A stretch of 64,000 nucleotides of DNA from contig JBAHVR010000292.1 in the NCBI GenBank assembly GCA_036898135.1, positions 393,501 through 457,500 of the forward strand, read 5' to 3'. Position 1 is the first letter of the stretch; each line of letters begins with the position of its first letter. A program made the translations under genes and the position numbers. The DNA comes from Oncomelania hupensis. Taxonomy: Eukaryota > Mollusca > Gastropoda > Littorinimorpha > Pomatiopsidae. This document shows positions 1-10,900 of this stretch, piece by piece. The notes beneath the pieces are model-generated. The model searched no databases and had not been told where the DNA came from. It saw nothing but the letters and a program-made list of their open reading frames with translations.

Positions 1-288
1 GCTGTGGAGATGTTGACTCTACCTCGTCTCACCCACGACTGATTCAAACTGTGTTAGGCTCTGACACAGTCAAAACTGCTCTACCCACTGAGCCTGCTCT
101 GATTGGTTAAAACGGTCCGATTCAAAACTCAAGTGCTGACTCACTGCGATGTGGGTGGCTCGCTCGCCGTGTGTGGTCTGCTGTGTAATTTAATTGCTGC
201 TGTGTAATAGTCTAACTTCTCTACTGTTACAAAGACTACACATGGCTAAATAGTCGATAGGCAGAGTTAACACTAGCCAGTCGTGACA
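1..288 (-). repeat. 3' LTR of element 1 (partial)
   Basis: Positions 1-288 repeat 6643-6930 and end in the same GTGACA terminus. The rest of the LTR lies before the window. Positions 289-456 are the untranslated stretch between the gag-pol stop and the LTR and hold only the purine-rich tract. Confidence 0.92.
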
Positions 289-456
289 GGCTCCCTCAAC
301 TGAAAAAAGGCGATGACTACTGGATTCGACCTTTTTCTACTACAGAGCCTAGTTTAACACTGCACTATCCTAGGGTCCTATTTACAAACTAATTAAGTTG
401 CTCTACCTGAGCTGCAATGCTGTGCCAGGTAGCTATGGACACTAGTGACAGGGTTT

Positions 457-3400
457 TTATTGGGCGGGGACGAATTCTGGTGCTGTGGCCCTTAGTTGTG
501 TTGGGTGGGCGACAGCTGCTGTGTCCTCCACGAGATGGCGACTGAGGTAGTCGGCTCCGTGGTTTTCCTTGCCGGGGATGTACTCGATTTGGAATGAGTA
601 TGCCTGAAGGGTGAGTGCCCATCTCATCAGGCGAGAGTTCAAGGATTTGGAGGCTGCCAGGAACGATAGTGGTTGGTGGTCCACCTGAACTGTGAAGTGG
701 GTCCCATACAGGTAGAGTTGGAATTTCTGTATGGCCCAGACTAGTCCAAGGCATTCTTTCTCCGACGTGGCGTAGTGGGTCTCGGCGGGTCTCAATTTTC
801 TGCTGGCGTAGGCGACAGGGAATAGCGTCTCTGCATTCTTGGGGTCGCGCTGTAGCAGTACTGCTCCGAGGCCTAAGTCGCTTGCGTCGGTGCGAAGAAC
901 GAATGGCTGAGTCAAATCGGGTAGGTGGAGTACTGGCGCCGATGTCATTCTGTCCTTGAGTGTTTGGAATGCTGTCTCACATTCCGCTGTCCATACGACT
1001 TTGTCCGGGGCGATTTTCCGGGTTCCATTTGTCAGTGGTACGGCGATGCTGTTGTAGTTGGGGATGAACTTCTGGTAGAAGCCGCAGAGTCCTAGAAACG
1101 ACTGCACTTCCTTCTTGGTCTTGGGCCTAGGAGCGTCGAGTAGGCGTTTCACTGTCTTTTCTACCGGTCGCAGGCTTCCTTGACTGATGGTGTGTCCCAG
1201 AAATTCTAGCTCGGTGAATCCAATCTGACATTTGGTGGGTCTTGCCGTCAATCCCGTGTCTCTTAGGCGGGCGAGTAGTTGTTGTAGGAGCGTGACATGT
1301 TCCTCCCACGTAGGCGTAGCGATGAGGATGTCGTCCATAAACGAGTGTAGGTGCTCGCTGCTCAGGGGTGCCAGGAGTTTTCGCATCATGGCGCTGAAGA
1401 TGCTGGGTGCGTTGTGGAGTCCGAATGGAAGCACGTTGAATTCGAAGTGTCCTTCCATAGTGCTGAAAGCTAGGTACTTTCGGACTTGTGGTTGTACTGG
1501 TATCTGATAGTATCCTTTGCTGAGGTCGATGCGTGAGAAGTACTTCGCTCGCTGTAGCTTGGCAAATAGGTCGGTCTGGTCCGGGAGTGGCTCTGGCTGG
1601 AATTGCGTTACGGCATTCAGGAGTCTGAAGTCGATGCACAGTCGATGCTCTCCGTTGGGTTTTCGCAACAATACCGTGCCTGCGCTGTAGGGTGAAGTAG
1701 ACTCTGAGATGATTCCGGCTGCCAGTAAGGTGTCTATCTCTTCCTTGATGGCTCGCTGCTGTGACAGTGGCATCGGGTAGAGCTTCTGGCGGACGGGTGT
1801 TGGGTCGGTCACCGTTAAGGTTACTTCGACGAGGTCTGTCCTCCCTGGTCGGTCTGTGAGCACAGTCTGATGTTGTCGAATGACCTGTAGTACTTGCTGT
1901 CGCTGGGTAGCGGCTAGGTCTCCGTTGAGTATCACGTCTTTGTAGGTTTCTTTGGAGTGCAGGGGATACTCTACTGCATTGGTCTCCATGCTTTCTCCTT
2001 CTTCCGCGATGGCGATGGCTAACAAGTTGTGAGTGCTGGGGGTCGCTGGTCTGTCCGTATACTTCTTGAGGAGATTAATGTGGTGGTATCGGGCTCTCCC
2101 GTTCACCTCTACTTGGTAGACTGTCTTGGATTTCTTGGCAGTCACCCGGTACGGTCCTCTCCAAGCGATGTCCAGCTTGTTGGTTCCACTTGGAAGTAAG
2201 AGTAGCACTTGATCGCCGACTTGCAGTTCTCTGTCCTTCGCGTGGCGGTTGTAGTACTTCGCCTGACGGGCTCTTGCCTTCTTCAGTGCTTCACCAGCTT
2301 TCTTCCACGTTGCTTTGAGGGTTTCCTGCAGGTCTGCGACGTACTTGGTGGCACCTCTTGGTGTGTCGTCTATCTTGGCCTCCGTCCAACTTCTGCGTAG
2401 GGCTTCTAGCGGTCCTGCTAGAGGTCTGCCGAATAGCAATGTTGACGGGGTGTAGCCTGTGGCTGCATGGGGCGTTTCTCTGTATGCGAACAGTGCCGCA
2501 TTCACGTAGGTGTCCCACGCTTCTGGATTGTCGTCGGCGACTTTCCTGAGTATGGTGAGAAGTGTTCCATTCAGTCTTTCTACTTGTCCGTTGCTGGCTG
2601 GGTGGTACGGTGGTGTGCGAATGTGATGAACTTGTATCAACTCGAACACGTCTTGCATCAGGCGGCCGGTGAACTGAGATCCGTTGTCCGTTCTAATGCT
2701 GTCCGGGAATCCGACTCTGGTAAAGATGGCGATGAGTGCATCTGCAATCTTCTTGGTGTCGATCGCTGGCAACGGGACTGCTTCGCACCACATCGTACAT
2801 GCGTCGACGAGTGTGAGTAGAAATCTGTTCCTCTTCTTGGTCATGGGCAGTGGTCCTACTATGTCTACTGAGACTTGCTGGAATGGCACGCCGACTACTA
2901 CCGATGGTCCTAAGGTAACTGGTACGGTGTGATGTCGCGGGGAATATCGTTGACATTGGTGGCAAGATTTCACGTAGCGCTTGACATCCTCCGTGATTCC
3001 TGGCCAATAGTAGTGTGCGCTGATTCTCTGCACTGTGGCTCCAATTCCCATGTGTCCGCTGAGTGGCATGCTGTGGCCTAGTTCTAGTACTTGGGCTCGA
3101 AGGGTGGCTGGCAGTACTAGTTGGGTGTGATCTCCATCTCCTTGTCGATGTAGAACTCCCTCTTCCATGTAGAAGTCTCCCTTGTGCGGGGGTGTGTGCG
3201 CCTTGGGTAGCTTCTGGAAGCACTTCGCTATCGAGGTGTCTTCTTTCTGTGCTGTTTTGATCTCTTCGAGTCCTGGATTCGGAGCGAACTCGGGCTGGGG
3301 TGGTTGGGTTTTAGCTTGGGCCCTGGTTTGCACTGCAGCTATCTCTACAGTTTTTGGGGGCGTGCCTAAGAACACATACCTACAACCTAGCACTAGATCA

Positions 3401-5019
3401 TACAGGGGTTTCTGTAAAACAGCTGCTTGGATTCGTCCTGTGACGTACCTACTCTCTACTTCGATCCATGCTATTGGGCAAGTAGTCGTCGGTTTCGTCA
3501 AGTCTGCTCCTTGTAAGTCGACTGTCTTGTCTGTCAAGTCCGCGCGCGATACAAGAGATTCGCTAACTATCGCGTCGTATGATAGACCTGTGTCATACAG
3601 ACAGTTCGCTTCTTTACCGTTGACCTTGACCGTGTCTGTCACCGATGGGTGATCTCCGATTGTGTGTGGCTTGTTACCGCTGCTTTGAGTTAGAACTCTG
3701 TGCGCTGGCCGGCTTTCGCGCTCTTCCCTACGTTGTGCGGCCAACTTGAAACATTCTGCGGTGGAGTGATTGTTTCTGTTGCAGAACGAACAATACCGTC
3801 TCTGTTCTGCGGGACCTCTTTTCCCGAATTCCGTGTTGGGTCCTTTATTCTGCCCAGGTCTGGGGTTATTCGGCTTATTCGCGGTGCGCTCTTCCCGGTT
3901 AGGGCTTCGTTTCTGTGCCTCTTTCCCGTTAGGCTTTAGGTCTCGCCTGAAGCTCTTGGCTTCTCCGTGTGCGGCCACGTACCTATCTGCGACCTTGACC
4001 AGATCTTCTAGTCTTTCCGCGCCCTGCTCTACTGAGAATGTTCTCAGCTCGGGGGCCATGGTTTCCCGTAGCTGTTCCCATACTAACAGTTCTGTCAGTC
4101 CATCATACGTCTTAGCCGTGGCTGACTGGCTAATCCACTTATCCAGCATTGTGGACAACCGATCCGCGAACTGCGCATAGCTCTCTCCTTTCACTCTCCG
4201 CTTGGTGCGGAATTTTTGCCGATAGCATTCTCCTGTCAGTTCGAATCCCGTTAGGAGTGCCTCTTTTACTTTGTGATAGTCAGTCACTCTGTCAGTCGGT
4301 AGCTTACTGTAGATGTCATAAGCCTTTCCTCTAAGCCCTTGACTAAGCTTAAAAGACCAATGAGTGGGATCTAGTTTGTACTCTGTTGCTAGACGCTCAA
4401 ACCTAGTCAGATAGAGATCTAGACCTTCTTCTCTCTCATTGAATGTTCCCAGTGGAAATGACATTCCTTGTACAGGGTTGGATGCTACCTCTAGCTGATC
4501 TGAGTGGGGAGGGGTTGAGGAAGAACTTGAAGCTCCTGATCCCAATCTTCTTAGCTCTAACTCATGCTGTCTGTCTTTTTCCTTTTCTTCCCTCTCTTTT
4601 TCTTTTTCTGCCCTTTCTTTTTCTTTTTCTGCCCGCTCATACTCCCATTTCCTAACTTCTGCTTCTCTCTCTGCTGCTAATGCTGCCTTCTTCTGTTCTA
4701 CTTCTAATTCTAGTTTCTTCTGCTCTGCTTCTAATTCTAATTTCTTCGCCTCTCTTGCTGCTTCTAACTCTGCTTTCTTTTGCTCTGCTTCTAATGCTAA
4801 TTTCTTTTGCTCTGCTTCTAATTCTGCTTTTTTCTGTTCTCTCTCTGCGGCTCTCTCTGCCGCTTCGAGTTTCTTCGCCTCTCTCTCTGCTGCTCTCTCT
4901 GCCTTAGCCTCCTGTTTCTCTACCTCTGCATTGATATACGCAATTAGGTCTCCCCCTGCTAAGTGTAACGCTTCTCCTAGTTCCTTGAAACGCAATCTCA
5001 AGGCCACGGGGTCCGACAT
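457..5019 (-). CDS. Gag-pol polyprotein, order gag-PR-INT-RT-RNaseH
   Basis: A single uninterrupted frame of 1520 codons would make capsid, protease, integrase and reverse transcriptase/RNase H of an LTR retrotransposon. The first ATG is at 5019; an in-frame TTG just upstream is unlikely to be the start. In order: a highly charged coiled coil (about residues 35-155, Glu/Lys/Ala heptads), a gag core (to about 350), a CCHC knuckle (CSFCNRNNHSTAEC, about 410), an aspartic protease DTG (about 476), an integrase HHCC zinc domain (about 650-690), the DDE residues in VDIVG, RTDNGSQF and NGQVERLNG, a GPY module (WRGPY, about 955), then RT with LCIDFR, IDLSKGYYQ and FMDD (about 1228), and RNase H (RTDAS, SEKE, VDHQPL, HGADYLSR). 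Integrase ahead of a gypsy-type RT is the Gmr1-like arrangement. All catalytic residues I can check are present. The protease is short and could be questioned. Confidence 0.93.
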   Translation of the reverse strand: MSDPVALRLRFKELGEALHLAGGDLIAYINAEVEKQEAKAERAAEREAKKLEAAERAAEREQKKAELEAEQKKLALEAEQKKAELEAAREAKKLELEAEQKKLELEVEQKKAALAAEREAEVRKWEYERAEKEKERAEKEKEREEKEKDRQHELELRRLGSGASSSSSTPPHSDQLEVASNPVQGMSFPLGTFNEREEGLDLYLTRFERLATEYKLDPTHWSFKLSQGLRGKAYDIYSKLPTDRVTDYHKVKEALLTGFELTGECYRQKFRTKRRVKGESYAQFADRLSTMLDKWISQSATAKTYDGLTELLVWEQLRETMAPELRTFSVEQGAERLEDLVKVADRYVAAHGEAKSFRRDLKPNGKEAQKRSPNREERTANKPNNPRPGQNKGPNTEFGKRGPAEQRRYCSFCNRNNHSTAECFKLAAQRREERESRPAHRVLTQSSGNKPHTIGDHPSVTDTVKVNGKEANCLYDTGLSYDAIVSESLVSRADLTDKTVDLQGADLTKPTTTCPIAWIEVESRYVTGRIQAAVLQKPLYDLVLGCRYVFLGTPPKTVEIAAVQTRAQAKTQPPQPEFAPNPGLEEIKTAQKEDTSIAKCFQKLPKAHTPPHKGDFYMEEGVLHRQGDGDHTQLVLPATLRAQVLELGHSMPLSGHMGIGATVQRISAHYYWPGITEDVKRYVKSCHQCQRYSPRHHTVPVTLGPSVVVGVPFQQVSVDIVGPLPMTKKRNRFLLTLVDACTMWCEAVPLPAIDTKKIADALIAIFTRVGFPDSIRTDNGSQFTGRLMQDVFELIQVHHIRTPPYHPASNGQVERLNGTLLTILRKVADDNPEAWDTYVNAALFAYRETPHAATGYTPSTLLFGRPLAGPLEALRRSWTEAKIDDTPRGATKYVADLQETLKATWKKAGEALKKARARQAKYYNRHAKDRELQVGDQVLLLLPSGTNKLDIAWRGPYRVTAKKSKTVYQVEVNGRARYHHINLLKKYTDRPATPSTHNLLAIAIAEEGESMETNAVEYPLHSKETYKDVILNGDLAATQRQQVLQVIRQHQTVLTDRPGRTDLVEVTLTVTDPTPVRQKLYPMPLSQQRAIKEEIDTLLAAGIISESTSPYSAGTVLLRKPNGEHRLCIDFRLLNAVTQFQPEPLPDQTDLFAKLQRAKYFSRIDLSKGYYQIPVQPQVRKYLAFSTMEGHFEFNVLPFGLHNAPSIFSAMMRKLLAPLSSEHLHSFMDDILIATPTWEEHVTLLQQLLARLRDTGLTARPTKCQIGFTELEFLGHTISQGSLRPVEKTVKRLLDAPRPKTKKEVQSFLGLCGFYQKFIPNYNSIAVPLTNGTRKIAPDKVVWTAECETAFQTLKDRMTSAPVLHLPDLTQPFVLRTDASDLGLGAVLLQRDPKNAETLFPVAYASRKLRPAETHYATSEKECLGLVWAIQKFQLYLYGTHFTVQVDHQPLSFLAASKSLNSRLMRWALTLQAYSFQIEYIPGKENHGADYLSRHLVEDTAAVAHPTQLRATAPEFVPAQ

Positions 5020-5390
5020 TGTCAAACGTGTCTATGAACACCCTCTGAATCACGTGGAATACCAAAACACTAGCAATATTGCAATTCAATAACAACAATG
5101 CAAAGACAATCAAATTCGTAATCAATAATAGAATAAAACAAGAGTCAAATGGCATACAACAGTTACTTAAGCAAAACCTGCAAAAGAACAATGCAACATA
5201 CAGACACAAAAAGAATTGAAGCAAAAAGTTTTTAACTAAAGAATAGTGCACCACAACTGATCAGTGTAATACCCTTACACTATTCTAAGTTATTCTACTA
5301 CTCCTACTGTTATCTAATTTTATTGTACTTAGGTCCGGTTATACCCAATTCCTATTATACACAGATCCTGGCAGGCTCGCCAATTAAAAG
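5020..5390 (-). other. Leader and primer-binding site of element 1
   Basis: This stretch lies between the 5' LTR and the gag-pol ATG. It holds no gene. About 7 bases after the LTR, the minus strand reads TGGCGAGCCTGCCAGG, placed where a tRNA primer-binding site should be. Element 2 has a similar string (TGGCGACCCTGACGGG) at the same offset. I cannot assign the tRNA without a search. Confidence 0.6.
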
Positions 5391-6930
5391 TGTCACGTGG
5401 GGTTTATGGGCTCTGCACAATGGAATTATGGACCCTCACGTTTATTCGGTGGGAACTGCTAGTACGTCACCCTATGAATTACTTTAATAAATTTATTTGT
5501 TTAGCTCGTTCTGTGTTAAGGTTGGGGTACAGAAATAGATAGAAAAATGGTAAAAGATTACTGTCACACTAGCTTTCACACGGCTATGAATCATATGTAG
5601 TCCAGCCACTTGATAACAGTTAAAATCACACATTTATTTCTTCTACTCTATACAAGATTCTCTAAGTACTAATCTAACTTGAAATGTCTCAGTCACTGCT
5701 AATAGTTCGATCGCTGATAGTCTAGGCAGCTGTTATATCTTCCTCGGGCACTTGCTACAATATTTCATGTAGATTTGGACTACTGTGGTCCGATTTACAG
5801 TTTCTGAAGAGTTGGACTACTGTGGTCCTGTTATGATCAGTTTAAGTGCACCTTCGCCTTATGCACTTAACTCATGTGTGGGGTGTTCGAAGTCCTTCTG
5901 TGAGGTAGCTTCTGGTACACCTTTGTCGTTGTGTAGTTGGGTTCCCTTGCCACGCTGTGGGGTCTGACAGGGTGTTTCTTCGGGTAGCTCTTTCCGTCTT
6001 GTGCGGTAGAGTCTCCTCAACCAACTAGTCGTTTCTGTGGAGTGGGACACACAGGATAGCTCGGGATAGCTCGGGATAGCTCGCCTGCTCGTCTGTAATA
6101 TAAGAGACGAAATTCTGCACAACCCTGAATAATCGGTTTGTGCAGAGCGTCTCACTGAAAGCCAAGTAGCCCTCAGTGATAGCTCCACATCTCTATACAT
6201 AAGCGACGAACATTCTGCTACTTCCGGGTTCCGCTGTAATCTCACTCTAAATTCCTATACATACATAAATATCAATCGTGTCTAACTATACACATACAGA
6301 ATTAATAATACTATAAACATTCAGTGGTACAGCCACTGGTCTGCAAACATACATATAAGTTAAACAACAGTGGTTCCGTACGGGATACAACATGGCGGCG
6401 CAACCGGTCGTGTTTCGCCTCGTGGTAGGCTCTTCCACGTGGTCCCGCAAATTCGGATTAACAATTCACATTTATGCATAGCAAATTCCACAAACATAAT
6501 TTCAACAATAATATAAATATATCACGATGAAACAGAAGGGTGTTCATTTACCTGTTTGACAAGTTCAGGCCCGTTGTGACTTGAGAGAATTCTAAGATTT
6601 CAAAGTCCTGCTTCCTGGTCTAAGAGTGTAGAGATTTCTCTAGCTGTGGAGATGTTGACTCTACCTCGTCTCACCCACGACTGATTCAAACTGTGTTAGG
6701 CTCTGACACAGTCAAAACTGCTCTACCCACTGAGCCTGCTCTGATTGGTTAAAACGGTCCGATTCAAAACTCAAGTGCTGACTCACTGCGATGTGGGTGG
6801 CTCGCTCGCCGTGTGTGGTCTGCTGTGTAATTTAATTGCTGCTGTGTAATAGTCTAACTTCTCTACTGTTACAAAGACTACACATGGCTAAATAGTCGAT
6901 AGGCAGAGTTAACACTAGCCAGTCGTGACA
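5391..6930 (-). repeat. 5' LTR of element 1 (1540 bp)
   Basis: The LTR has inverted ends TGTCAC and GTGACA. It contains a small run of three GATAGCTCGG units near 6060-6085. A diverged copy of the whole LTR, 1541 bp, is present as a solo LTR in the opposite orientation at 38800-40340. No gene is visible in it; short frames here have no recognisable content. Confidence 0.9.
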
Positions 6931-7163
6931 ATAGATCAATTCTTCGTTTGGGTAAGAGATAATTTTGGGAATGGTATACATTTGATGATTTAGTTAAAAA
7001 TCGGGTTAGATAGTTTGGTGCAATATTGTTGTGAACTTTAAACATAAGCATGATCATATTATATTGGAATTGTTTATTTAGAGGTAAAATGTTTAATTTT
7101 ATAAATTTTTCATCTGTTGAAATAGTTGTACAGTTAGAAATTAATGTTATTGCCCGTCGATGC
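6931..7163 (-). pseudogene. CR1-like LINE ORF2, C-terminal segment (segment A)
   Basis: Between elements 1 and 2 the minus strand keeps an open frame with the post-RT C-terminal signature of CR1/jockey-type LINEs: RRAITLISN, then LNILPLNKQ, MFKVHNN, and LLPKRRIDL. It joins in frame with 14436-15056 when element 2 and one copy of its GATGC target duplication are removed. The end at 6931 is the insertion point of element 1, so the true C-terminus and 3' UTR lie left of the window. It is a displaced exon-like piece of a dead LINE, not a host gene. Confidence 0.85.
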
Positions 7164-7806
7164 TGTCACGAATAATTATAGAGGTGTGGGGGTGTGGGGT
7201 GGGTAGAGCAATTACTCCCTGCGCTGTATCTCCTCCCTGCTATAGGCTGATTTGCGGTGACATTCAGGGGGTAATGCTTAGGAGTGCTGGGGAGTGCTAA
7301 GGAGTGCTAAAGAGTTAGATGGATAGACGAGAGGGATGAAATAGTGACTTAACATAGGCTTAGAAAGCAGGGTGTTCACAATAGAATATCAACAATTTAT
7401 TAAGTGGAAGTAGCCTAACAGTTGTTTGTTAAGTTACGAATGGGGTCACTGAATAATTGTCTCGGGGAATGCTAAGTAGTCAGGAGTTTTCCGGGCTGGT
7501 CAAGTTAAGTCAATAGGATGAAAACACACAATTAAGGCTTGAGCTCAGGGGTCGCGGCAATGGCGGACGTGTCTCTAGCAGGGTGATGTGTTGTCGTAGG
7601 CATGCAAGCGTGAACTGACTCGGTTAGGCGTCACTTTTCAAATGCCCAGTCCCGGGTCACGTGGGACTGTCTTTGAGGGGCGGGGCTTGGGACGCGTGGT
7701 CAGTGGCGAGGCCAACGCTCGTGACGGTTACGTGTTGTGGTTGTTCGGCCAAGTGAGTGGAAGTTCATCGACAGGAGGCGACAGGCTAAGAAGTCCGCTT
7801 GTCACA
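7164..7806 (-). repeat. 3' LTR of element 2, internally deleted
   Basis: This 643-bp LTR matches both ends of the 1578-bp 5' LTR. It jumps at about 7515-7518 from the base matching 13207 to that matching 14145, with only GG/AGG shared at the junction. Reverse transcription normally makes both LTRs identical, so the ~935-bp loss happened after integration or through a later recombination. Confidence 0.88.
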
Positions 7807-7998
7807 GAGGCCACCCCAAGGAAAAGGCGAGGTCATCGGCCTCGGCTTCGAACGCGGCCGATTAGGACTGGAGCCTGGTGCGATGTGGGATGTTGGTAGA
7901 GGTGGTCCTGGAGATGTTGGGGCTGTACAGGGTTCAGGGCGGTAGGCGGCGGATGCCCAAGGATGGGGCCCGCGGGGGTTGCCGGGTTCCGGCGACGG

Positions 7999-10900
7999 CT
8001 AGTGGGTGGCGGATGGGATGAGCACTGGGGCGTCGGCCCTCAGTGGGGACTCGGCGGAGTCGGTGGCGGGATGACGGCTGAGAAAGTCCGCTCCGTGGTT
8101 GTCCTTCCCGGGGATGTGCTCAAGCTGGAAGGAGTAGGCTTGGAGCAACAGGGCCCATCTCATCAATCGGGCATTGAGAGATTTCGAGTTGGCAAGAAAC
8201 GACAGCGGCTGGTGGTCGACCTGTACGGTAAAGTGGGTACCGTACAGATATAGCTGGAGCTTTTGCACGGCCCAGACGAGTGCGAGGCACTCCTTCTCGG
8301 ACGTGGCGTAGTTTTGCTCCGCTGGTTTCAGCTTCCTGCTGGCGTAGGCGACGGGGAAAAGCGTCGTAGCGTCTGCGGAGTCCCGTTGCAGAAGTACGGC
8401 TCCGAGGCCTACGTCGCTGGCGTCGGTACGCAGGACGAAGGGTTGCGTGTGGTCGGGGAGTCGCAGAACTGGTTGCGACGTCAGTTTCTGTTTCAGGTCT
8501 TGAAATGCGGCTTCGCATTGCGGTGTCCACAGAACTCGGTCGGGCGCTGACTTTCTGGTCAGGCTCGATAGGGGTGCTGCTATTCCGTTGTATCCCGGCA
8601 CGAACTTTTGGTAGAATCCGCTCAATCCCAAGAAGGATTGGACGTCCTTCTTAGTATTGGGGCGGGGCGCGTCTCGTAGGCGCTGGATGGTTTTCTCTAG
8701 AGGTCGAAGCTGTCCATGGCTGATCGTGTGGCCTAGGAACTCTAGTTCCTGGTAGCCGAATTGGCACTTGGTCGGTCGGGCGGTAAGTCCAGCTTCTTTG
8801 AGGCGGCGTATCAACTGGCGTAACACTCGTAGGTGCTCTTCCCAGGTTTCGGTGGCGACAAGGATGTCATCCATGAAGGAATGCAGGGACGAGCAGTGGA
8901 GCGGGTCCAGTAGCTTCCTCATCATGGTGCTGAATATGCTCGGCGCGTTGTGAAGGCCAAAAGGCAGGACATTGAACTCGTAGTGGCCATCCATGGTGCT
9001 GAATGATAGGTATTGTCGAGAAGGGTGTACCGGGATCTGGTAGAATCCTTTACTCAGGTCTACGCGGGAGAAATATTTCGCTGACTGCAGTTTCGCGAAC
9101 AGGTCAGTTGGGTCTGACATGGGGCCGGGTACGAACTGAGTCACGAGGTTGAGCTGGCGGAAATCTATGCAGAGGCGGTGCTCTCCACTTGGCTTTCGTG
9201 AGAGGACTATGCCGGCGCTGTAGGGGGAACGTGATGGAGAGATGACTCCGGCTTGAAGCAGAGCGTCGACTTCCTTCCTCACTATCTGCTGTTGGGATAG
9301 TGGGACGGGGTACGGCTTCTGGCGGACGGGTGTGGAGTCGGTCAGAGTCAAGTGTACTTCCTCGAGGTCCGTTCTCCCGGGTACGTCGGTGAGTACCTCT
9401 TTGTAGTCGGCGATGATGGAGTGCAGTTGGCGTTGCTGGCTGGCGGGGAGCGATGTGTCGAGAGATACGTCTCGGAAGGATTCCTTCCCGTGTAGCGGAT
9501 ATTCGGCGACGCCGGACTCCGTTCCATCCACCTCGACGGCCAGCACGACCGTAAGCAGAGAGTGTGTATCCGGGGCGACTGCGGGCGGTTCCATGTATCG
9601 CTTGAGGAGGTTGATGTGGTGGGTTCTGGGCTTGCCATCCACTTCGATGCGGTAGGTTGTTCTGGAGAGTTTCTCCAGCACCTTGTATGGTCCTTGCCAG
9701 GCGATGTCGAGTTTGGTTGTGCCACTGGGGAGTAGTAGCAGGACCTGTTCTCCTATTTGTAGCTCCCGGTCTCGGGCGCGGCGGTTGTGGTACCTGGCTT
9801 GTCTCTCTCTCGCCTTCTTCAGGTTGGCGAAGGCGGCTTTCCACGTGGCCTTGAGGGTCTCCTGGAGGTTGGTGACGTACTTGGTAGCGTCGACCGGTGT
9901 CTCGTCGAGCTTGGCGTCTGTCCAGCTGCGTCGCAAGGCAGCTAGGGGTCCAGAGAGGGGTCTCCCAAAGAGTAACTTGGACGGAGTGTATCCGGTCGAT
10001 GTGTGGGGCGTTTCTCTGTACGCGAAGAGCGCTGACGTGACGTAGCTGTCCCACGCGGTGGGTTGGTCGTCGGCGATCTTCCGGATGATGGCGATGAGCG
10101 TTCCGTTCAGGCGCTCGACCTGTCCGTTGCTGGCAGGTTGGTAGGGTGGAGTTCGGATGTGACGGATGCGGAGTAGGTTGAAGACTTCCTGCATTAGTCT
10201 TCCCGTGAACTGCGACCCGTTGTCGGTCATGATGCTCTCCGGGAATCCGACTCGGGTGAAGATGGCGACGAGCGCGTCGGCGACTCGGGCGGCGTCGATC
10301 TTCGGTAGGGGAACGGCCTCACACCACATGGAGCATGCGTCAACCAAGGTGAGCAGGTATTGGTTCCGCTTCTTGGTTTGCGGTAGGGGCCCAACTATGT
10401 CGACGGCTACTCGTTGGAATGGCGTTCCTACGACGACGGTGGGGCTGATGGTTACTGGGACGGTATGATGGCGGGGTGAGTAACGCTGGCACTGGCGACA
10501 CGACTTGACGTATCGCTTTACGTCCTCTGACATCCCAGGCCAGTGGTACTGCGCGCTGATACGCAGGACGGTGGCTCCTATCCCCATGTGGCCACTCAGG
10601 GGCATGCTGTGGCCAAGTTCCAGGACTTGGGGACGAAAGGTCGCGGGTACGACCAGCTGGGAGTGGTCGTCCTTCTGACGGTACAGGATTCCGTCTTCGA
10701 CGAAGAAGTCTCCGGTCTTGGGTGGAGTGCGCGCGGCGGGTAGTTTCCCGAAGCATTTGCGCAAGGTGGCGTCCTCTTCTTGTGCCTTCCGGATCTGTTC
10801 CGGCATCTGGTTGGGTATCGGTGGTGGGGTCGAGGCTAATTTCGTTCGGGCGCGCGTCTGGACGGCGGCCATGGCCTCCACAGGCTGGGGTGGCATTCCC

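Larger units (their letters stand above)
1..6930 (-). mobile_element. LTR retrotransposon 1, Ty3/gypsy type with integrase before RT (Gmr1-like), cut by window start
   Basis: The element reads on the minus strand. Its 5' LTR is 5391-6930 and the last 288 bases of its 3' LTR are 1-288; the two are the same sequence over that stretch. LTR ends are TGTCAC...GTGACA. A candidate primer-binding site (TGGCGAGCCTGCCAGG, minus strand) lies at about 5365-5383, and a short purine run abuts the 3' LTR at about 289-299. One gag-pol frame fills the interior. The base flank at 6931 is the C-terminal part of a CR1-like LINE, so this element sits inside that LINE. The second target-site copy lies outside the window, so the duplication cannot be checked. 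Confidence 0.9.

Noticed and set aside
2693..3223. Antisense and off-frame frames inside the gag-pol genes of elements 1 and 2
   Set aside because: They are shadows of the 1520- and 1494-codon genes and contain no known motifs.
5020..5025. TTG at 5025 as gag-pol start of element 1
   Set aside because: An ATG lies two codons downstream (5019), and a non-ATG start is not needed.
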